A stretch of DNA of 12,285 nt from Thermoplasmata archaeon (GTDB lineage Archaea; Thermoplasmatota; Thermoplasmata; UBA184): the NCBI GenBank assembly GCA_030042855.1, contig JASHYU010000235.1, positions 1-12,285 on the forward strand, given 5' to 3'. How positions within the stretch are numbered: position 1 is the stretch's first letter; every line of letters starts with the position of its first letter. This document shows, in pieces, positions 7,057 to 12,285 of this stretch. Below the pieces are notes generated by a model. That model saw nothing but the letters and a program-made list of their open reading frames with translations. It searched no databases and was not told the origin of the DNA. A program made the translations under genes and the position numbers.

Positions 7057-7338
7057 CTAACGGACGTCAAAGAACGCGAAGCTCGAGGGCTCCGTCCACA
7101 GCCGGTCGATGCCGTGCTTCGCGATGACGGGCCGGGTGGCTTCGACGGCCCGCTGGAGCGCCTCCTCGGACTCGAACACCGAGATCGAGACCACCCGCGG
7201 CGCGCCGCGCTCCCGCAGGACGTACGCCGCCCGGCACCCCGGCTGGGCCCGGAGCGCCTCGGCGTGGTCCCGAGCCGCGGCGACGAGTTCCTCCTCGCAC
7301 CCCGGCTTCGCTTGGGTCGTCGCCATTCCGCAGAACAT
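7057..7338 (-). CDS. Small ABM-fold (antibiotic biosynthesis monooxygenase-like) protein
   Basis: A 93-residue protein with the outline of the ABM ferredoxin-like fold: an N-terminal strand leading into AKPGCEEELVAAARDHAEAL (10-29), then PGCRAAYVLRERG (33-45), a strand plus helix VVSISVFESEEALQRAVE (49-66), and a C-terminal strand SSFAFFDVR (85-93). Members include quinol and haem-degrading monooxygenases and many of unknown function. I do not see the full Asn/Trp/His triad of IsdG-type haem oxygenases, so haem degradation is not claimed. ATG 7338 is chosen because GAGGAGGG precedes it and it fits the family N-terminus; ATG 7326 is possible, and a longer form from 7404 would run through the promoter region. 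It is 94 bp upstream of hemA on the same strand and divergent from the HTH regulator. Haloarchaeal PitA fuses an ABM domain to a HemQ-like domain, which makes this neighbourhood suggestive. Confidence 0.75.
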   Translation of the reverse strand: MFCGMATTQAKPGCEEELVAAARDHAEALRAQPGCRAAYVLRERGAPRVVSISVFESEEALQRAVEATRPVIAKHGIDRLWTEPSSFAFFDVR

Positions 7339-7340
7339 CG

Positions 7341-7348
7341 CCCTCCTC
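7341..7348 (-). promoter_or_regulatory. Shine-Dalgarno of the ABM gene
   Basis: GAGGAGGG on the minus strand ends 2 nt before ATG 7338, rather close but the clearest such site in the window. It decides the start in favour of 7338 and contrasts with the other genes, most of which lack one. Confidence 0.5.
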
Positions 7349-7373
7349 GGGTCCGGTCGAGGCGAGCGACGTG

Positions 7374-7383
7374 ATAACGGTCG
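7374..7383 (-). promoter_or_regulatory. Putative TATA box of the ABM gene
   Basis: On the minus strand this reads CGACCGTTAT, continuing CACG. Its TTAT lies about 36-38 nt before ATG 7338, giving a predicted leader of roughly 10 nt that would consist mostly of the Shine-Dalgarno sequence. It shares 9 of 10 bases with the box in front of the divergent regulator. Confidence 0.35.
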
Positions 7384-7423
7384 CGGCCGGGGGAGAACCG
7401 TCATGGGACGGCTCGGCCGTTAT
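7374..7423. repeat. Inverted repeat (ATAACGGYCG ... CGGCCGTTAT) in divergent promoter region
   Basis: ATAACGGTCG at 7374-7383 faces CGGCCGTTAT at 7414-7423 with 30 bp between the arms; 9 of 10 positions match. The arm centres are 40 bp apart, near four helical turns. Each arm coincides with the TATA-like element of one of the two divergent genes, so the repeat may be two similar core promoters or a paired operator for the adjacent HTH protein. Confidence 0.45.
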
Positions 7424-7425
7424 GG
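7414..7425 (+). promoter_or_regulatory. Putative TATA box of the HTH regulator gene
   Basis: CGGCCGTTATGG is the only AT-containing island close to the gene, with TTAT about 28 nt before ATG 7449, the position expected for a leaderless start there. It is weak as a TATA box because only four bases are A/T. Confidence 0.33.
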
Positions 7426-7448
7426 GGCCGGGAGGCCGTGCCCCGGGG

Positions 7449-8156
7449 ATGACCTACTACGAGGTCGACCTCAAGCTGCAGCACGACTGCCCGTACAGCG
7501 AGTTCTCCCGGGAGCATCCGACGGTCGTGCTCTCCCACTGGTGCAATTGGAGCCGGGACGTTCTCGAGATCGCCGGGGCCGAAGTGCGGGATGCGCAGCT
7601 GCGCGCCGCGGTCCGTCACCTGCTCGCGAGCGTCGGCGGGAAAACGATCCGGGCGACCGACGTGGGCTCGCACGTTCGCCTCGTGCTCCAGCACTGCGCC
7701 TGCGACGCGCTGCCGCCCCCGACGCTCCCCATGATCGAGGCGCGGAACTGCCTCAATCTGCAACCGATGGTGTACACGAAGGGCTGGGAGTGGTACCGGC
7801 TCGTCGGGTTCGCCGACCGGGACGTGCGGCAGCTCGTCCGGGACCTGGGCCGGAACGCCCGCGTCGAGCTCGTCGCCCGCCGCAGCGTGCCCGAGGGGGC
7901 GATCCACGAGCGGCTGATGGTCTCGACCGGGGCGCTCCTCGGCGGGCTCACGGATCGTCAGGCGCGGGCGCTCGTGATCGCGCTCGATCATGGATACTAC
8001 AGCTTTCCGCGCGGCGCCACGTCGGTCGAGATCGCCCGCCGGGTCGGCACGCCGCGCACGAGCTTCGTCGACCACCTGCGAAAGGGCCAGAACAAGGTGA
8101 TGCAGGCGGTCGGGCCCTACCTTCGGATGCGCACCTCGAGCGACTACGCGGAGTGA
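7449..8156 (+). CDS. HTH_10 (bacterio-opsin activator type) transcription regulator with Cys/His-rich N-terminal domain
   Basis: A 235-residue putative DNA-binding protein. The C-terminal region GLTDRQARALVIALDHGYY (166-184), then TSVEIARRVGTPRTSFVDHL (191-210), matches the HTH_10 pattern of archaeal bacterio-opsin activator-like regulators, with the recognition helix near 200-212. The N-terminal 150 residues are a likely sensor domain with conspicuous paired ligands: HDC (12-14), HWC (30-32), HCAC (82-85) and Cys 101. Such HxC pairs could bind a metal, haem or respond to redox; this is inference. ATG 7449 is preferred over the longer form from 7371, since the extra N-terminus is low-complexity Gly/Pro sequence overlying the promoters, and TTAT sits 28 nt upstream. 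It is divergent from the ABM gene, close to the haem operon and upstream of the VOC and peroxidase genes, so it is a candidate local regulator. Confidence 0.85.
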   Translation: MTYYEVDLKLQHDCPYSEFSREHPTVVLSHWCNWSRDVLEIAGAEVRDAQLRAAVRHLLASVGGKTIRATDVGSHVRLVLQHCACDALPPPTLPMIEARNCLNLQPMVYTKGWEWYRLVGFADRDVRQLVRDLGRNARVELVARRSVPEGAIHERLMVSTGALLGGLTDRQARALVIALDHGYYSFPRGATSVEIARRVGTPRTSFVDHLRKGQNKVMQAVGPYLRMRTSSDYAE

Positions 8157-8164
8157 TCGAAGGG

Positions 8165-8178
8165 CCGTCACGTGGCGG
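8165..8178. promoter_or_regulatory. Palindrome around CACGTG upstream of the VOC gene
   Basis: CCGTCACGTGGCGG is symmetric at 6 of 7 base pairs. It sits in the 67-bp gap after the regulator gene, 45 bp before ATG 8224 and just upstream of a weak TATA-like CCTATGC (8186-8192). It may be an operator. In DNA this GC-rich, short palindromes also occur by chance. Confidence 0.3.
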
Positions 8179-8223
8179 TCCCAAGCCTATGCGGCGGCGC
8201 GGGATGCGGAACCGAGGGCACCC

Positions 8224-8604
8224 ATGAAGGCCAAGCTGACGTACACCGGGATCCGCGTGAAGGACCTCGAGCGGTCGATCGAATTCTACACGAAGGTGCT
8301 CGGGATGCACGCGACGGGGCGCGCCTCGATCCCGGACACGAAGGGGGAGGCGGTCTCCCTCGTCTCCGAGGACGGTGGGCCGACCCTCGAGCTCAATCAC
8401 TACGGGAAGGGGAGCCGATTCGACACGAAGTACGCCGTCGGCGAGGCGATCGACCACCTCGCGTTCCAGGTCGAGGACCTCGACGCGTTCCTCCGAGAAG
8501 CGAAGCGGCAGGGGATCCCGGTCCCGCTCGAGATGCAGACGGCGTCGAGCCGGTGGGCGTACGTCGAGGACCCGAACGGGATCTGGATCGAGGTCTTCGC
8601 GTGA
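8224..8604 (+). CDS. VOC superfamily protein, glyoxalase I-like
   Basis: A 126-residue single-chain VOC protein with two beta-alpha-beta-beta-beta halves: YTGIRVKDLERSIEFYTKVLGM (7-28) opens the first and IDHLAFQVEDLDAFL (76-90) the second, ending in YVEDPNGIWIEVF (113-125). Length and overall pattern resemble E. coli lactoylglutathione lyase. Compared with its four metal ligands, Glu 56, His 78 and Glu 123 are kept, but the first His is replaced by Tyr 7. The substrate is therefore uncertain: a 2-oxoaldehyde hemithioacetal, a related metal-dependent isomerisation or dioxygenation, or something else. The ATG at 8224 matches the family N-terminus. Its stop overlaps the GTG of the next gene as GTGA, so the two proteins are probably made together. 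A weak TATA-like element lies about 35 nt upstream. Confidence 0.9.
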   Translation: MKAKLTYTGIRVKDLERSIEFYTKVLGMHATGRASIPDTKGEAVSLVSEDGGPTLELNHYGKGSRFDTKYAVGEAIDHLAFQVEDLDAFLREAKRQGIPVPLEMQTASSRWAYVEDPNGIWIEVFA

Positions 8605-9158
8605 CGGGCACGTCGCCCAGTCGGGCCCGCGCCGTCCCGCCGGAGGCGTGGAACCTCCCGGGGCTCGCCGCGATGGGTCCGGCGACCGAGCACCGGAAGT
8701 CGCTCCGGCTCTTCGGCCAGTTCGTCGGGGACTGGGAGATCGTCGAGTGCCGCAATCTTCAGGACGACGGCCGTTGGACCACCTCCCGCGGCGAGATTCA
8801 CTGGCGCTGGATCCTCGAGGGCCGGGCGGTCCAGGACATCTGGATGGGCTACGACGAGGAGGAGGGGCGCATGGTCCCGGGCGGGACGACCGTCCGGTTC
8901 TACGATCCCTCGATCGACGCGTGGCACAGCGTCTGGATCTCCCCGGACCAGCGCGCGGTGCGCCAGTTCATCGCCCGACCCGTCGGCGACGAGATCGTGC
9001 TGGACGGGCGGGAGGAGGACGGCACGCCGATCCGCTGGATCTTCTCGGAGATCGCCCGGGACTCGTTCCGCTGGCGCGGCGAACGGTACGACGCGAAGGA
9101 TGCGCGATGGTCGCGGAACGAGGAGATGCGGATCCGCCGGGCGCCTCCCGGGGCGTAG
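8601..9158 (+). CDS. DUF1579/calycin-like hypothetical protein
   Basis: A 185-residue soluble protein with no signal peptide or membrane segment. It begins, after a 30-residue leader, with SLRLFGQFVGDWEI (34-47); an F.GDW motif followed by successive short Trp-rich strands (GEIHWRWILEGRAVQD, 64-79; TTVRFYDPSIDAWHSVWI, 96-113; EIVLDGREEDGTPIRWIF, 131-148; SFRWRGERYD, 155-164) and a final EEMRIRR (174-180) resembles DUF1579 and other small calycin-like beta-barrels. Such barrels bind hydrophobic ligands and in some families haem, but no ligand can be read from this sequence. GTG 8601 overlaps the VOC stop (GTGA); ATG 8673 (residue 25) is an alternative start just before the conserved part. Co-translation with the VOC protein is the best functional clue. 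Function unknown. Confidence 0.8.
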   Translation: MTGTSPSRARAVPPEAWNLPGLAAMGPATEHRKSLRLFGQFVGDWEIVECRNLQDDGRWTTSRGEIHWRWILEGRAVQDIWMGYDEEEGRMVPGGTTVRFYDPSIDAWHSVWISPDQRAVRQFIARPVGDEIVLDGREEDGTPIRWIFSEIARDSFRWRGERYDAKDARWSRNEEMRIRRAPPGA

Positions 9159-9200
9159 GCGGGGTCGGCGAGGGGGAGCCGGCGCCTCCCGGGCGCTAGG
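9140..9200. repeat. Short direct repeat at the end of the DUF1579-like gene
   Basis: GGCGCCTCCCGGGGCGTAGG (9140-9159) recurs as GGCGCCTCCCGGGCGCTAGG (9181-9200), 17 of 20 bases identical and 41 bp apart. The first copy contains the last codons and the TAG stop of the gene; the second lies in the gap and runs into the TATA-like element of the peroxidase gene. It may be a small tandem duplication. Confidence 0.5.
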
Positions 9201-9207
9201 CTATCTG
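9200..9207 (+). promoter_or_regulatory. Putative TATA element of the peroxidase gene
   Basis: GCTATCTG is the only AT-containing island in the 74-bp gap. It is centred about 29 nt before ATG 9233 but only about 14 nt before GTG 9218, so it favours ATG 9233 as a leaderless start. Confidence 0.35.
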
Positions 9208-9232
9208 GCAACCCGCGGTGAACCGGGCCGCG

Positions 9233-10129
9233 ATGCACACGGCCCAGCACGGGATCTTCGCGGTGGGCACGAACGCGCAGGCCTACCTCGAGCTCGACCG
9301 GCTCCCGAAGGCGTCGCCCCGGGCGCTCGCGCAGGCCATCGCGAACCTGCGCGAACCGCGCACGACGATGGCGGGCGTCAATCTCGTCACCGGCTTCCGT
9401 CCGGAGCTCTGGCGGGAGTTGCGACCGAAGGAGACCCCGCCGCATCTCGCCGGATTCAACCGGGATCTCGTCGGCGCCGATGGGTACGTGATGCCGGCGA
9501 CGCAGCACGATGCCGTCCTCTGGTTCGCCGGAAGCGGGCCGGACGTGGTCTTCGACGAGACCCGTCTCGCCATCCGGGGCCTCGCGGACGTCGCCTCGGT
9601 CGCGACCGAGACCCAGGGCTGGCCCTACCGGCAGGATCGGGACCTGACGGGATTCATCGACGGGACCGAGAACCCCACGCTGCCCGAAGCGCACGACGTG
9701 GCGATCATCCCGGAGCATCGGGCCGGCGCCGGAGGGAGCATCCTCCTCCTCCAGAAGTGGCAGCACGACACAGCGCGGTGGGAGGCGTTGACGGTACCCG
9801 CCCAGGAGCGGGTCATCGGGCGAACGAAGGCGGAGAGCATCGAAATGGACCCGAAGCCGGCCGACTCCCACGCCGGCAAGACCGATCAGGACGTGTTCGG
9901 GAAGGTCTTCCGCCGCAACGTGCCGTACGGCCGCGCGACGGATCACGGGACGATGTTCGTCGGGTTCTGCGCGGAACAGGGGCCGCTCGCGAACATGCTC
10001 GACAGCATGGCGGGCGTCGGGGACGGCATTCGGGACGCCCTGACGAACTATAGCCGGCCGCTGACCGGCGCCTACTACTTCGTCCCCTGCACGGAGGCGG
10101 TCCGACGGTTCGCTTCGCCGACCGGATAG
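9233..10129 (+). CDS. Dye-decolorising (DyP-type) haem peroxidase, YfeX-like
   Basis: A b-type haem peroxidase that uses H2O2 to oxidise dyes, phenols or porphyrinogens; cytoplasmic, as no signal peptide or Tat motif is seen. Key landmarks are DRDLTGFIDGTENP (135-148), containing the DyP GxxDG motif with catalytic Asp 143; VIGRTK (194-199); DSHAGKTDQD (211-220), with proximal haem ligand His 213; and KVFRRNVPYG (224-233), with distal Arg 227 by alignment to YfeX. The C-terminal LTGAYYFVPC (277-286) is typical. From ATG 9233 the length is 298, nearly identical to E. coli YfeX (299) with Asp 143 at the same number; an in-frame GTG at 9218 would add five residues. A TATA-like element 29 nt upstream of 9233 supports the ATG. 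The product needs the haem made by the nearby operon, and peroxide links it to HemQ. Confidence 0.95.
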   Translation: MHTAQHGIFAVGTNAQAYLELDRLPKASPRALAQAIANLREPRTTMAGVNLVTGFRPELWRELRPKETPPHLAGFNRDLVGADGYVMPATQHDAVLWFAGSGPDVVFDETRLAIRGLADVASVATETQGWPYRQDRDLTGFIDGTENPTLPEAHDVAIIPEHRAGAGGSILLLQKWQHDTARWEALTVPAQERVIGRTKAESIEMDPKPADSHAGKTDQDVFGKVFRRNVPYGRATDHGTMFVGFCAEQGPLANMLDSMAGVGDGIRDALTNYSRPLTGAYYFVPCTEAVRRFASPTG

Positions 10130-10255
10130 CGCCGAGCCCCGGCCCGGTCTCCGGGTGCGGTGGCGAGCCGCCCGTCGGGAAATAACGGATGGACTCGAGA
10201 GCCGCTCGGCGTCGCCGAAAGATAGAACTAGCCCTGCTTCGGTCAGGCCGAGCCC
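10130..10255 (+). other. Intergenic region before the propeller gene
   Basis: This 126-bp gap holds two AT-rich islands in GC-rich DNA: GGGAAATAACGG (10177-10188) and GAAAGATAGAACTAG (10217-10231). The second is the likely core promoter of the next gene. The first contains ATAACGG, the core of the inverted repeat at 7374-7423, and could be a second promoter or a binding site. I see no T-rich terminator for the peroxidase gene. Confidence 0.4.
10216..10230 (+). promoter_or_regulatory. BRE/TATA promoter of the propeller gene
   Basis: A purine-rich BRE-like CGAAAG (10216-10221) is followed by ATAGAACTA (10222-10230). The centre is about 30 nt before GTG 10256, so a leaderless transcript starting at or next to the GTG is predicted. 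This is the best archaeal promoter in the window. Confidence 0.55.
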
Positions 10256-12285
10256 GTGACGTCGTCGGGTCGACGCCCCCTCTCCACATTTCTGTGGGCC
10301 CTCGCGATCGCCGGGCTGACGACCTTGCTGCTGATGCCCGCCGCTTCCCTGCGAGCCCCGGCTCCGCTCGCCCCGTTCTCGGGTCGAGCTTCGGTCCGTG
10401 ACCTAGCTGCGCACGGAGAGATTCGGCCGAACCCGCTTCCGGCTCGAGCGACGTCCCTGGCGCGGCCCGAGGTCGGACGCGGCCTGCTGCCCGCGATGCA
10501 TCCATCGCGCGGGCGGACCGCCGGTGGATCCGGCAACGGCAGCGCCCCGGGAGGGGTCGTCGATACGTTGGTGCTCCTGAACGGAACATCGGTCCCCGGC
10601 AACTTCCAGCCGATCGATGGGTCGGGTCCTTGGGGCTCCGCCTACGACAACGTGACCGGACACGAGTACGTCACCGACTTCGGCACCGGAAACCTGACGG
10701 TCCTCGACGCGGCGACCCATGTCGTGGTCGGGACGGTGCCGACCGGGAGCGAGCCCGACGCGGTCGTCTACGCTCCGTCCGACGGGGATCTCTACGTTGC
10801 GAACCAGGGTTCGAACACCGTCTCGGTGATCGACCCCTCCACCGGACTTCCGATCACCTCGGTCGCGGTGGGAGAAGCGCCGTACGCCCTGGCGTACGAT
10901 GCCGCCAATGGCTACGTCTACGTCGCGAATGCAGCATCGGACGACGTCTCCTTGATCAGCAGTGCCACGAACTCGGTGATCGATTCGGCCCCCGTGGGTA
11001 CCGAGCCGAGCGGTCTCGCGTTCGATACGTCGAACGGCTACGTCTACGTCGCCAACTTCGATTCGAACAACGTCACCGTCCTCAACGGGTCGGGCCTCGA
11101 GGTCGAGGCCTCGATCCCGGTCGGCGAGTACCCGATCGGGGTGGGCTACGACACCGCCAACGGAGGGGTCTACGTCACCAACCTCGGCTCGGACAACGTG
11201 TCGGAGATCCTGGGCACGCAGGTCAACGTCTCGGTGCCCGTGGGCGACGGACCGCTCGGACTGACGTATGACCCGGTCAATCAGTACGTCTACGTCACGG
11301 AGTCCGAGGCCGCGAACGTTTCGGTGATCGACGGATCGACGAACGCCGTGGTGGCCACGATCCCCACCGGATCCGATCCCATCGCGGCCTCGTACGACGT
11401 GACGGACCGCTACGTCTACGTTTCGGACTACAATGGGAACGAGCTCACGGTGATCGACGGCGATACGGACACCTCGATCGGCGCCGTGACGATCGGGATG
11501 TATCCCCTGGGGCTGGCGTTCGACGCGGCGTCGGGCGACGCCTACACGACCAACTTTCTCACGAACAACGTCTCGGTGATCGACGAGGCGACGGGGACCG
11601 TGATCGGATCGGTCGCGGTCGGGGATCTGCCGTTCGCGGACGCGTACGATGCCGCCACCGACCAGATCTTCGTCGTGAACGCGGACTCGAGCAACGTCTC
11701 CGTGATCGACGCCGCCACGAACTCGGTCGTCACCTCGATCTCGGTGGGCGACAACTCCACGGCGATCGCCTACGACAGCCTCAACGGCTACCTCTACGTG
11801 ACGAACTCGGGACCCGACGTGGTCGAGGCCATCAACGGCTCGACGGATCAACTCGTCCGGACGATCCCGGTCGGCGACGAGCCCGACGGCATCGCCTTCG
11901 ACAGCGCGAACGGCTACCTCTACGTCGCCAACGAGGGGTCCGATAACGTCAGCCTCCTCGATCCTTCCACGGAGGCGGTGGTCGGCCACATCGACGTGGG
12001 CGCCGACCCCTCGGGGATCGCCGCGGACACCGCCACGGGAACCGTCTACGTCGTGGACTCGGGGTCCGACAGTGTCTCGCTGATCAGCGACACGACCGAG
12101 GAGGTGATCGGATCGGTTCCGACCGGGAGCGAGCCGCTCGCCATCGCGTACGATCTCGCGAACGGGTTCGTCTACGTTACCGACGTCGGATCGGACAACC
12201 TCACCGCGATCGACGGCGCGACCGCGTCGAGCACGGGCCAGATCCCGGTCGGGAGCGCCCCGGTCGCGGTCGCCTACGACTCCGC
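10256..12285 (+). CDS. Secreted YVTN beta-propeller repeat protein (C-terminus cut by window edge)
   Basis: The open frame runs from GTG 10256 to the right edge, 676 residues so far, with no stop. Residues 1-34 look like a signal peptide: basic n-region GRRPLS, hydrophobic FLWALAIAGLTTLLLMP (12-28), then AASLRA. Two arginines are present, but the rest does not fit a Tat motif well, so Sec export is more likely. Residues 35-100 are a Pro/Ala/Arg/Gly-rich linker, probably unstructured. From about residue 127 there are at least 13 repeats of 42 residues with the YVTN-family signature (GYVYVAN..SDNVSVID..T..V...IPVG..P.GIAYD), each predicted to form one propeller blade. The protein has many N-x-S/T sequons, suggesting N-glycosylation at the cell surface. 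YVTN proteins are often S-layer or surface-associated; the ligand or role is unknown. The start is supported by a TATA element 30 nt upstream and an in-frame TAG at 10229. It is unrelated to the haem genes as far as can be seen. Confidence 0.9.
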   Translation, partial: MTSSGRRPLSTFLWALAIAGLTTLLLMPAASLRAPAPLAPFSGRASVRDLAAHGEIRPNPLPARATSLARPEVGRGLLPAMHPSRGRTAGGSGNGSAPGGVVDTLVLLNGTSVPGNFQPIDGSGPWGSAYDNVTGHEYVTDFGTGNLTVLDAATHVVVGTVPTGSEPDAVVYAPSDGDLYVANQGSNTVSVIDPSTGLPITSVAVGEAPYALAYDAANGYVYVANAASDDVSLISSATNSVIDSAPVGTEPSGLAFDTSNGYVYVANFDSNNVTVLNGSGLEVEASIPVGEYPIGVGYDTANGGVYVTNLGSDNVSEILGTQVNVSVPVGDGPLGLTYDPVNQYVYVTESEAANVSVIDGSTNAVVATIPTGSDPIAASYDVTDRYVYVSDYNGNELTVIDGDTDTSIGAVTIGMYPLGLAFDAASGDAYTTNFLTNNVSVIDEATGTVIGSVAVGDLPFADAYDAATDQIFVVNADSSNVSVIDAATNSVVTSISVGDNSTAIAYDSLNGYLYVTNSGPDVVEAINGSTDQLVRTIPVGDEPDGIAFDSANGYLYVANEGSDNVSLLDPSTEAVVGHIDVGADPSGIAADTATGTVYVVDSGSDSVSLISDTTEEVIGSVPTGSEPLAIAYDLANGFVYVTDVGSDNLTAIDGATASSTGQIPVGSAPVAVAYDS
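10634..12285 (+). repeat. 126-bp coding tandem repeats (propeller blades)
   Basis: The central aromatic codon of the YV(A/T)N strand falls at 10667, 10793, 10919, 11045, 11171, 11291, 11417, 11543, 11669, 11795, 11921, 12047 and 12173. Every step is 126 bp except 11171 to 11291, which is 120 bp. Repeats are diverged at the DNA level apart from short blocks such as GGCTACGTCTACGT, so this is an old protein repeat and not a fresh duplication. The array continues past the window. Confidence 0.93.

Noticed and set aside
7371..7448. Longer start for the HTH regulator
   Set aside because: The added residues are Gly/Pro-rich and lie over the divergent promoter elements; the putative TATA fits ATG 7449.
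9218..9232. GTG start for the peroxidase
   Set aside because: Possible, but ATG 9233 gives the YfeX length and register and lies 29 nt from the TATA-like element; GTG would be upstream of the predicted transcript start.
10268..10282. Tat signal on the propeller protein
   Set aside because: An RR pair is present, but the residues around it do not fit the Tat consensus and the hydrophobic core is strong, as in Sec signals.
10403..11989. Long minus-strand open frame (528 codons) with a regular repeat pattern
   Set aside because: It is antisense to the propeller gene and its periodicity mirrors the 126-bp repeats. The plus strand has the signal peptide, family motifs and promoter.
10634..12285. 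CRISPR array or satellite DNA
   Set aside because: The repeats are in frame, translate to propeller blades and are diverged in DNA sequence.

Overview
The window is very GC-rich (about 70% by eye) and looks archaeal. The regulator at 7449-8156 ends in a bacterio-opsin-activator type HTH (HTH_10), a mainly archaeal family. Several genes have a TATA-like element centred about 28-30 nt upstream of the start codon with no Shine-Dalgarno sequence, as expected for leaderless archaeal transcripts. The right end codes for a secreted YVTN beta-propeller of a kind common in archaea. A high-GC Thermoplasmatota lineage is my best guess; the phylum is an inference, not something the sequence proves.

Left part (1-6962, minus strand): one compact haem operon, transcribed right to left as hemA-hemC-hemD-hemB-hemQ-hemL-hemE. 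Five of the six junctions are 4-nt stop/start overlaps (GTGA or ATGA) and the sixth is a 3-nt gap. HemA and HemL make 5-aminolevulinate by the C5 route, HemB/C/D build uroporphyrinogen III, HemE makes coproporphyrinogen III, and HemQ is the last enzyme of the coproporphyrin-dependent route to haem b. The gene set therefore points to that route and not to the sirohaem-dependent (Ahb) route typical of many archaea. The oxidase and ferrochelatase steps are not in the window; hemE runs off the left edge, so they may lie beyond it.

Middle (7057-10129): a small ABM-fold protein (minus strand, upstream of hemA) is divergent from a Cys/His-rich HTH_10 regulator. Their promoters share an inverted 10-bp box. 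On the plus strand follow a VOC/glyoxalase-like protein translationally coupled to a calycin/DUF1579-like protein, then a YfeX-type dye-decolorising haem peroxidase. Together with the haem operon this looks like a haem/peroxide neighbourhood, although co-regulation is inferred only from position.

Right part (10256 to the end): a partial secreted protein with a signal peptide, a Pro/Ala/Gly/Arg-rich linker and at least 13 YVTN propeller repeats of exactly 126 bp (one of 120 bp), rich in N-glycosylation sequons. The gene runs off the right edge. No gene-free stretch exceeds about 130 bases. I saw no tRNA, rRNA, CRISPR array or insertion sequence.
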